From contig CM056743.1 of the NCBI GenBank assembly GCA_029851415.1, positions 89,812,501 through 89,876,500 of the forward strand: a DNA stretch of 64,000 bases, given 5' to 3'. The notes beneath the pieces are model-generated. The model saw only the letters and a list, made by a program, of their open reading frames with translations. It did no database searches and was not told the DNA's origin. Positions 30,207-36,799 of this stretch are shown in pieces. Position 1 is the stretch's first letter; each line of letters begins with the position of its first letter. The position numbers were made by a program, and so were the translations under genes. Source of the DNA: Eretmocerus hayati. Its lineage: Eukaryota > Arthropoda > Insecta > Hymenoptera > Aphelinidae.

Positions 30207-30544
30207 GTAATCTAGATCTGGAGAGGTTCGCCAAGGTACTGAAAATTCCCTACTTCCGCGGCGTGTTCATGCGGAACGGTCTCCCGGCGCGCGGCCCGCG
30301 GTACCGGGAATCGGCCATTGTCAACCTAGATGACGCGAGCGGACCGGGAACGCATTGGGTGGCCTACCGCAAACGCGGCGGTGACGTGGTGTACTTCGAC
30401 AGTTTCGGTGACCTTCAGCCACCACTGGAGTTGATGAATTATCTAGGAGTTGACGGGGTCAAGTACAATCACGAGAGGTATCAAGATTTTGGAACCTACA
30501 ATTGTGGACATCTATGCCTAGCTTTCCTCAGCGGCAGACTATAA
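30119..30544 (+). CDS. PRO: Adenain-type cysteine protease, no usable own start
   Basis: Matures virion proteins. The frame is open from 29936, but its first ATG is 30269, inside the conserved family N-terminus (LSNLDLERFAKVLKIPYF starts near 30206). Catalytic layout: His in GTHWVAY, Asp in YFDSFG, Cys in YNCGHLCL, as in adenovirus protease. It overlaps the PLA2 gene's 3' end and, unlike all neighbours, has no TATA/initiator pair of its own, so expression by -1 frameshift from PLA2 is the simplest reading; a non-AUG start (CTG at 30203) or an unseen splice are alternatives. The given start is the first codon after the putative shift. The stop codon overlaps the TATA box of the next gene. Confidence 0.8.
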   Translation, partial: AGTEKCGKETTGKKKGNKEERITLPDRALSNLDLERFAKVLKIPYFRGVFMRNGLPARGPRYRESAIVNLDDASGPGTHWVAYRKRGGDVVYFDSFGDLQPPLELMNYLGVDGVKYNHERYQDFGTYNCGHLCLAFLSGRL

Positions 30545-30575
30545 AAGGAGTGCGTTCACCAGGTCTGAATCATTG
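30540..30575 (+). promoter_or_regulatory. Core promoter of the minor capsid gene
   Basis: TATAAAA (30540-30546) overlaps the protease stop codon (TAA, 30542-30544); the TCATT initiator is at 30570-30574, 32 nt on. Confidence 0.65.
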
Positions 30576-30589
30576 TGTATTCAACCGTC

Positions 30590-31273
30590 ATGGATGAATC
30601 AAATACACTGAGTCTATCAGGCAAGTCATCGTACCTCGGAGCACCTGTCGATCCTCCACTGGAACTATCACCGGGGAAAAAGTACGAATTGGGACTAGTA
30701 GCACTTCTTACCTCTCACTCAATCCCAAATATCGATATTGGTCGAGATAAATTCTACTTTGGAGATCAAGTTATTGTCATCCCAGTTGGGAGTTACGAAC
30801 TCGAAGATATAGAGACTTTCCTTGTGGAGCAGATTCCCAAGGGCGAGTCATTGAGTGTGAAACCTCACAATAACTTACTGCAGTCGCAGATAAAATCTAG
30901 TCAGCCAGTGGATTTTCGTCCATCGGATAGTATCGCACCAATATTGGGCTTCCATCCACGTCTCCTAGGGGCAAATTTGAGACATACCTCAGACGAAATC
31001 GTCAGTGTCTTCAAGGTTAACTCTTTGCGAGTCGAGTGCAACGTCACTGGTGGAGCCTATCTGAACGGCAGAAGAGTCCATTCTATTCACGAGTTTGCTC
31101 TAAAACTTGCTCCTGGGTTCAAGGTCAACGAAACACCGAGTCAGATCATCTATCTCCCGGTTATTACAAAGTGTATAGATTTTTTGCAAATACGTATCGT
31201 CGATCAGGACGGTGATTTGGTAAATTTCAGAGGCGCTGAAGTAACGGTGAGACTACATCTCAAATCAATTTGA
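30590..31273 (+). CDS. mCP: Minor capsid (penton-like, single jelly-roll) protein, 227 aa
   Basis: ATG at 30590, 16-18 nt after the initiator. The N-terminal half carries the family pattern LSGKSSYLGAP...LELSPGKKYELGLVALLTSHSIPNI and IPVGSYELEDIETFL, with a later GFHPRLL and a beta-rich C-terminus. Polinton minor capsid proteins form pentameric vertices of an icosahedral particle together with the double jelly-roll protein encoded next. Intact; no introns. Confidence 0.85.
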   Translation: MDESNTLSLSGKSSYLGAPVDPPLELSPGKKYELGLVALLTSHSIPNIDIGRDKFYFGDQVIVIPVGSYELEDIETFLVEQIPKGESLSVKPHNNLLQSQIKSSQPVDFRPSDSIAPILGFHPRLLGANLRHTSDEIVSVFKVNSLRVECNVTGGAYLNGRRVHSIHEFALKLAPGFKVNETPSQIIYLPVITKCIDFLQIRIVDQDGDLVNFRGAEVTVRLHLKSI

Positions 31274-31311
31274 TCATGGGTCTTCTATTTAGAAGGAAGG
31301 TAGCCAAAGAG

Positions 31312-31347
31312 TATATAAAGGCGTCGATATGTCGACCAGTCATCAGT
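31312..31347 (+). promoter_or_regulatory. Core promoter of the major capsid gene
   Basis: TATATAAAG (31312-31320) and TCAGT (31343-31347), about 33 nt apart. The leader to the ATG at 31453 is about 110 nt, the longest of the late genes. Confidence 0.65.
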
Positions 31348-31452
31348 CGTCAGCAAGCAACCAGAGTGCTAACACGGCGAAACACTCAGTTCCTACGGAA
31401 TCTGGGATACACAGTAAACCCTGGTGGAAAATAACTTGTTCATTGAGTTGCA

Positions 31453-32703
31453 ATGGAGGACGCTCTAGATGTTCTATCTCGCGCACCATCAGACGACTCC
31501 GTCTCTCACTACGAAGTTCATGCACATCAGCCATTTGCAAGTTCTTCTTTCGGGAACAACGATGAATTACGGATCATGATTCAGCATCAAGATCTGTGCC
31601 TTCTACCTTCGCGCAGTTTCCTAAGAGTTTGTGGGAAATTAACGAAACCCAATGGGCAGGCTCTAACCAACACTAAGTTTGTCAATAATGGTGTCTGCTA
31701 TCTATTCGAGGAAGTTCGTTATGAAATCAATGGGGTAGAGATCGATAAGAGTAAAAATGTAGGCCTTACCACTACAATGAAAGGCTGGTTATCTCTCAAG
31801 CCTGGTCAGAGTAAGATGATAGAGAATTCCGGGTGGATCGGTTTGGAAGATGATATTTCGATTGTTGATGAAAATGGTAACTTTGATGTGTCGATCCCAC
31901 TCAGCTCGATTCTGGGCTTTGCAGAAGATTTCCAGAAGGTCATCGTTAATGTGAAGCACGAGCTCGTCCTTGTGAGATCCAGGGACGACTTGAACGCCAT
32001 TGTCCAAGAAGCCGTTCCGGTAGCTGGTGGGGGCGCCGCCACTTACGAGAATTTTAAGATTGAAGTGAACTCAGTGGAGTGGAGAATGCCATATGTGACG
32101 CCATCAGACAAAGAGAAAATCAAGCTCATCAACAACATCAAGAAGGGTGGATACCTGGAAATGGGATATCGAACTTGGGAACTCTATGAGTATCCATTGC
32201 TTCCCTCAACATCGAGACACGTTTGGACTGTCAAGACAACAAACCAATTGGAGAAACCTCGTTTCGTCATACTAGCTTTTCAGTCAGCTCGGAAGGGGCA
32301 GAATGGATCGGATGCGAGTCGCTTCGATAACTGCGACATAAGTGATATCAGACTCTACTTGAATTCGCAATACTACCCGTACGGAAACTTGAATTTGAAC
32401 TTGAATCAGAATCAGTACTCCATATTGTACGATATGTACAGCAACTTTCAGAGATCGTACTACGGAGATGAACCTCAACCACTCCTTAACAGACGTGACT
32501 TCATCAGCAACGTTGCGCTCTACTCTATTGACTGTGCCATGCAGAATGAGTCATTAAAGACCGCTGCTGTGGACATTCGTATAGAGATAGAAGCGAGAAA
32601 CAATTTCCCGGCCAATACTTCAGCGTACTGTTTAATCTTACACGACCGGATCACCGAGTACAATCCCATGACCGGCGATGTCAGGAAACGTTTGAACAAG
32701 TAG
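31453..32703 (+). CDS. MCP: Major capsid (hexon-like, double jelly-roll) protein, 416 aa
   Basis: Forms the pseudo-hexagonal capsid faces. Diagnostic family stretches include FGNNDELRIMIQHQDLCLLP near the N-terminus, LFEEVRYEINGVEID, TMKGWLSL, and C-terminal DNCDISDIRLYLNSQYYPYG. At 416 residues it is slightly shorter than many Polinton MCPs but covers both jelly rolls without a break. Single exon with its own promoter; the 163-aa gene follows after 73 bp. Confidence 0.92.
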   Translation: MEDALDVLSRAPSDDSVSHYEVHAHQPFASSSFGNNDELRIMIQHQDLCLLPSRSFLRVCGKLTKPNGQALTNTKFVNNGVCYLFEEVRYEINGVEIDKSKNVGLTTTMKGWLSLKPGQSKMIENSGWIGLEDDISIVDENGNFDVSIPLSSILGFAEDFQKVIVNVKHELVLVRSRDDLNAIVQEAVPVAGGGAATYENFKIEVNSVEWRMPYVTPSDKEKIKLINNIKKGGYLEMGYRTWELYEYPLLPSTSRHVWTVKTTNQLEKPRFVILAFQSARKGQNGSDASRFDNCDISDIRLYLNSQYYPYGNLNLNLNQNQYSILYDMYSNFQRSYYGDEPQPLLNRRDFISNVALYSIDCAMQNESLKTAAVDIRIEIEARNNFPANTSAYCLILHDRITEYNPMTGDVRKRLNK

Positions 32704-32733
32704 TGGGGATCAGTGGTGGGGAGAAGGACCCGA

Positions 32734-32766
32734 TATAAGCAGTCTCGTGGCACGCAAGAGCTCATT
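32734..32766 (+). promoter_or_regulatory. Core promoter of the 163-aa gene
   Basis: TATAAG (32734-32739) and TCATT (32762-32766), 30 nt apart; the ATG is at 32777. Confidence 0.6.
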
Positions 32767-32776
32767 CGCTTCCGAG

Positions 32777-33268
32777 ATGGAGTACGTCGTGGACATGCAG
32801 GGCTTCAGACAGCCAGTCAATCAGCCTATTCTGAAAGAGCTGGCTGTGGTACCACTTCACGGCGATGCTGAACCTCAAGTATTCCTATTCAAGGAGCCAT
32901 TCCCTCGAAAAAAGCTCGCAAAAAAGTACAAAGATCGGAATAGATGGTTGGAGCAGCACTATCACGGTATTCCCTGGAGCTCTGGAGACATCCCATACAA
33001 TTGTATCGGTGAGCTGCTCAAAGAGGTGTTGGATGATGCTAAGATAGTCATTGTCAAAGGTTCGATGAACAAGGAGTGGCTCGGAAGATTCGGGTTCAAC
33101 GTCCGAGATATCGAAGATTCGGGATACCTATCCTTGGATCAGCTGTATGATCAGAAGCGAGTCACAGTGTGCTCCAATCATACAGAGTCAAAGAAGGCTG
33201 TGTGTGCGTTGCACAATGTCAAGCTCATCAAACACTTTCTGCAAGAGCATGCAGTTTTCAACGAGTGA
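32777..33268 (+). CDS. 163-aa Polinton protein of unknown function (paralogue of 18.0-18.7 kb gene)
   Basis: The start at 32777 is chosen because it follows the initiator and aligns with the paralogue's start; the frame is open further upstream but without an ATG. Conserved elements: EYVVDMQGF, KELAVVPL, NRWLEQHYHGIPW, IVIVKGSMNKEWL, NVRDIEDSGYLSL and CSNHTES...VCALHNVKLI. The spacing of acidic and Cys/His residues hints at a nuclease of RNase H-like fold, but no catalytic set can be assigned. It has no intron, whereas the paralogue has one at the position corresponding to the segment before NVRD. Confidence 0.7.
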   Translation: MEYVVDMQGFRQPVNQPILKELAVVPLHGDAEPQVFLFKEPFPRKKLAKKYKDRNRWLEQHYHGIPWSSGDIPYNCIGELLKEVLDDAKIVIVKGSMNKEWLGRFGFNVRDIEDSGYLSLDQLYDQKRVTVCSNHTESKKAVCALHNVKLIKHFLQEHAVFNE

Positions 33269-33281
33269 TGGAGTGGGAAGA

Positions 33282-33318
33282 TATAAATAGCGAATGAATA
33301 TGACGTGGTTATCTCAGT
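33282..33318 (+). promoter_or_regulatory. Core promoter of the 63-aa gene
   Basis: TATAAATA (33282-33289) and CTCAGT with TCAGT at 33314-33318, 34 nt apart; the ATG is at 33324. Confidence 0.65.
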
Positions 33319-33323
33319 CTACA

Positions 33324-33515
33324 ATGGGTAACCGTCAGAGTAACAGCACTGAGCGCACTCCTCTCTTAGATGAGGGGAAGCAAAAGCAAGGAGAACCTTC
33401 CGAATGGAAAGAGTACTCTCAGAAGACGTATAAGGCTCAAAAACCAACGTATCCCGACCACAAAGATTATCGAATGCTCCAAAGTTCTGACACTTATAGA
33501 AAATTTGAGAGTTAG
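33324..33515 (+). CDS. 63-aa small protein with N-myristoylation signal and dileucine motif
   Basis: Starts MGNRQS, the M-G-x-x-x-S pattern recognised by N-myristoyltransferase, followed by ERTPLL, an acidic dileucine-type sorting motif. The rest is hydrophilic, rich in Lys, Tyr and Ser. Small myristoylated proteins occur in many viruses, where they link particles to membranes or retarget host membrane proteins; for this one the function is inference. The gene is supported by its own TATA and TCAGT. An upstream frame from 33294 also contains it, but that ATG precedes the initiator. Confidence 0.6.
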   Translation: MGNRQSNSTERTPLLDEGKQKQGEPSEWKEYSQKTYKAQKPTYPDHKDYRMLQSSDTYRKFES

Positions 33516-33527
33516 GGGCAAAAAAAA

Positions 33528-33599
33528 TGCCGAAACTCGGATTCGAACCGAGGACCGGATGATCTTCAGTCATATGCTCTCCCACTGAGCTACTTCGGC
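33528..33599 (-). tRNA. tRNA-Phe (GAA)
   Basis: 72 nt. Acceptor GCCGAAG pairs with TTTCGGC (last pair G-T); D-arm A box GCTCAGTGGGAGAGC; anticodon loop CTGAAGA (anticodon GAA, G37 as in eukaryotic tRNA-Phe); T-loop GTTCGAATCC; discriminator A. CCA is not encoded. Directly followed on the minus strand by T8, a Pol III terminator. Very close to canonical eukaryotic tRNA-Phe apart from a short D-loop. Confidence 0.9.
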
Positions 33600-33647
33600 G
33601 AGTTCTAGAACATCCATGATTATCACCCATTGAACCAGAAAAAAAAA

Positions 33648-33719
33648 TGCCAGAACCCGGATTCGAACCGAGAACCGAATGATCAAAAGTCATACACTCT
33701 ACCATTGAGCCATTCTGGC
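33648..33719 (-). tRNA. tRNA-like gene, anticodon TTT, on a Phe-like backbone
   Basis: 72 nt. Acceptor GCCAGAA/TTCTGGC pairs perfectly; A box GGCTCAATGGTAGAG; anticodon loop CTTTTGA (position 34-36 = TTT, G37 retained); B box GTTCGAATCC; followed by T9 on the minus strand. It matches the neighbouring tRNA-Phe at most positions, including length and T-arm, but has a different anticodon and compensated acceptor stem. By anticodon it would read Lys codons; it lacks tRNA-Lys signatures. Confidence 0.75.
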
Positions 33720-33759
33720 TTACACTAGCGTATACTCAAGAATTGGAGATATGCGCATA

Positions 33760-34470
33760 CATGATGGTTCCCGTCCAAAAATACCACTTTTTCAAATTTT
33801 GACCCCGCCCCCGCATCAACCGCCCACGCAGCGTCGTCCGGTCACAAGATCGAGGCTCACCAACATCAAATTCGAGCTCAGCGACCCCGAAATACCCCTA
33901 TATGATGGTTCCCGTCCGAAAATACCACTTTTTCAAATTTTGACCCCGCCCCCGCATCAACCGCCCACGCAGCGTCACCCGGTCACAAGATCGAGCCTCG
34001 CCGACATCAAATTCGAGCGCAGCGACCCCAAAATACCCCTACACGATGTTTCCCGTCCAAAAATACCACTTTTTCAAATTTTGAGCCCGTCCCCGCATCA
34101 ACCGCCCATGCAGCGTCACCCGGTCACAAGATCGAGCCTCGCCGACATCAAATTCGAGCTCAGCGACCCCAAGATCATGAGGAGATGTTCTTCCATCCAA
34201 AATACCCCTTTTTCAAATTTTTACCCCGCCTCCGCATGAGCCGCCCACGCATTCATCAACACAAACTGCATCGGTGGATGCGCGCCTTCATATATCCAGG
34301 TTGGGCGAGATAGAATCGATCGCCCGCGTCGGTAACGAGGAAAAATGGCTCGATGAAACAATCAAAAAGCAACTTCCTCCAAACAACGCCGTCGCTATGG
34401 TGACCGGCCTCGCTCAGATTCCGCACCTCGTTCAAATGCCGAGGCTCGGCATTTCCGGTGCCGAAATGGA
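33760..34470. repeat. Right arm of giant inverted repeat, with 141-bp minisatellite
   Basis: Reverse complement of the left arm: CTTTTTCAAATTTT markers at about 33790, 33932, 34072 and 34208 give the same 141-bp spacing, followed by the unique arm block 34290-34470. Contiguous here, so it represents the arm before the 964-bp insertion seen on the left. It starts 40 bp beyond the second tRNA gene. Frames of 146-162 codons in it are repeat artefacts. Confidence 0.8.
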
Positions 34471-35808
34471 TGTTTCCGGAACGTTCCCGAGGAAACCTTC
34501 GAGCAAGAATTTCTGTGTATCCAGTAGCATGCAGAGTTGGTTTCCTGGGGGTTTCGATGGAAACGTTTCCCCAGTCACGCCAGGTGGGTGCGATCCGGTA
34601 GTCGCTGTGCAGGGGTCGGTTGGTTTCCTAGACGTTTCGGGGGAAACGTTTTCAAGCTTCTCCCGGCTGAAGCGATCCGGTAGTCGTGGTGCAGAGGCGA
34701 GCCCAGACCATTGACCTACAATCGGCCCTCAGACATCGAATTCGTGATAGATGACGATCAATTGTAGTGTGGGAGATAGGGATACGACATACACGACAGA
34801 AGAAACAGCAGTGCATCAATTTTACGAGATAGGAATTTATTCAGGAGAATAAAGAACGAAATCCACGGGAACAGATCAAATAGGTTCCGAGTTCGTAGCA
34901 CAGTAAGGTAACATTCTAAGAGAAACTGAATGTAATCTTTCTCGACTCTCCTCCATATCAAAAGATTTCTGTCCAATATTACTTGCATGATTATCCTACC
35001 GCAGTCTCAGCTAACCTTGGATTAGTGTAGTGTATAAATAATCTTATGGACGTTATACATCATTATCTCTTGAAAATGAGTTTATGTTTGAACCGATCTC
35101 TATTGATGGATCTCGGATACATACTCATCATCACTTGCATTCAGAAGCGACGCGAACGAAAACATCGAAATATGCGCCTCCTGAGGCAATATATTATCTG
35201 ATCTGGGCACAAAAATGAAGGAATGTAGGAGCTCGTTTGAACTCGTAATTCTCATTCCTAGATCAGATAACAATCTGCCCGAGGAGGGATATATTTACAT
35301 TTGCAAACCGTGTTGTTTCTGAACCCAGATATGGGACACATAGTCCATATATAGCAGTAAATTCCAACACAAGTTATTTCTGCTATCGGACATCACAGTC
35401 GAAACCGAACTTTGATGTTTGTCATGTTGTAGGTTGCTTTAATCGACCCTGGAGGACAGGGTTTGTGAAGATGATGGAACACAAATTCTGCAAATTTCTT
35501 TGTGTATTTTCGACGTTTCGTACAGTGTAATTCACTAACCTCATCATGTTGGGAACACATGGAACGAGATATTTTACGATGAATCTTTCGGATATTTTTG
35601 AACAATTTTTTGTAAATCGTAAGATGTAGAGTACATACCTAGGTGCCATATTTTTACAGTAGATTTTACATTTTTAATTATCGATAGGTAGTCTGTGGCT
35701 TTCTACCATCACGTCAGGTGTGTTAATAACGAGTGAGAGATCGATGACATGTCAATGGACAGTTACTGTATGACTATATCTATGGTACATCAAGTGGGGG
35801 TATCAGCA

Positions 35809-35855
<47 letters not shown>

Positions 35856-35960
35856 CAAGAAAGAGAGACAGTGTGATCAAAAGATTAGAAATTGTAAATG
35901 GTTATACTATTATGAATTGATAGACTTGATTGAAATATAAATTGGTTGAAATATAGATAG
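34470..35960. other. No gene; small repeats
   Basis: 34480-34690 has diverged GGAAACGTTT-type motifs like those outside the left arm. A short imperfect palindrome (about 35177-35290, ATCTGATC...GATCAGAT) and a (GA)n microsatellite (35815-35852) are present. No coding region recognised. Confidence 0.5.
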
Positions 35961-35970
35961 ATTGGAAAAA

Positions 35971-36285
35971 CTATCTCAAACGTGAGCTGTATAGTCTGTT
36001 GAGATTACGGTTATCAGTTTTGGGATTGATGTTGTTCTCATCCGAATTGATAAAAATCATTTCACTGTGTAGTCTCTTGTGAAAATGTGGTTCTCGGTCC
36101 AGGACTTCAACATGCGACCAGTCGAAATCATGTCCAAGATCTTTCATGTGTAATGACACAACCGTATTTGGATTTTTCATTTGTATGTGCTCATCAAGCC
36201 TGGTTGCCAACGATCTTTTCGTCTCTCCCACATATGAAGCTGAGCATGTTGCGAAAAGAGGTAATTTTCCTTGGATCGTTGTGGA
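35971..36285 (-). pseudogene. Penelope-like element GIY-YIG endonuclease fragment
   Basis: The frame contains SYVGETKRSLATRLDEH, HMKDLGHDFDW and EVLDREPHFHKRLHSE, the order and spacing of the GIY-YIG nuclease domain that ends Penelope-like retroelement ORFs (family Y-I/V-G-x-T-x-R-x-L-x-x-R-x-x-E-H). The domain nicks target DNA during insertion. The reverse transcriptase part is missing: the sequence runs directly into the end of the copia LTR, so the element was 5'-truncated or interrupted. Confidence 0.75.
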
Positions 36286-36289
36286 CTTC

Positions 36290-36547
36290 AATTTCAATAA
36301 ACTTGTTTCACTAAATAATATTCATTCAACACTTTCTCCGTGTTCCACGCTCCCTCACACATCTTTCTCTTACAAAGTTCTTATCCGATCTCCCTCACTT
36401 AGCGCAGCGCTTCGTCTTCGCACATATTCATATCCATCATCTCGTGGCGCCGTCGCCAAAGTCGGTATAGCAGTTTCCTTACTCTACTACCTAATAGCTT
36501 CTGCTAATGTCAGTGTCACAGCTAAATGTACACACATATCTCAACAC
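36290..36547 (-). repeat. 3' LTR of the copia element
   Basis: On the minus strand the copia frame stops near 36601, then a polypurine run AAGGGGGCG precedes TGTTGAGATATGTGTG (LTR start, 36547). The LTR runs to about 36290, ending near CCACA next to the Penelope fragment. The matching 5' LTR is not in the window. The left boundary is approximate. Confidence 0.55.
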
Positions 36548-36799
36548 GCCCCCTTATATTCATGATGTTACAGCTGACTTACAATCATTTCTCAGCTTCT
36601 CTATTTCACATTTAATAAATTTCTGAATTTCACAAACTTGACTCTCCCAAGTGCTTTAGTAAAAATTTCGGCTATGTGTTATTTTCTGAATTGGAAGTGG
36701 TTATTCGCACACCTCCCGTGTAGAGTCCGTGTAAAAAACCTCGGAAGTACGTGTAAAACGGACATTTTCCGTGCGCATCCGTGTGACTCTTTGACAAGA

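Noticed and set aside
29711..30234. Hydrophobic leftward ORFs (87, 100, 65 codons)
   Set aside because: Antisense of the Gly/Ala-rich and Lys-rich PLA2 protein; composition explains the hydrophobicity.
31329..31565. 78-codon ORF overlapping the major capsid start
   Set aside because: Its ATG lies upstream of the TCAGT initiator and it overlaps the capsid gene; no homology.
32747..32776. Longer N-terminus for the 163-aa protein
   Set aside because: The upstream frame begins at GTG and lies before the TCATT initiator.
36146..36565. 139-codon rightward ORF
   Set aside because: Runs through the copia LTR and the antisense of the GIY-YIG fragment.
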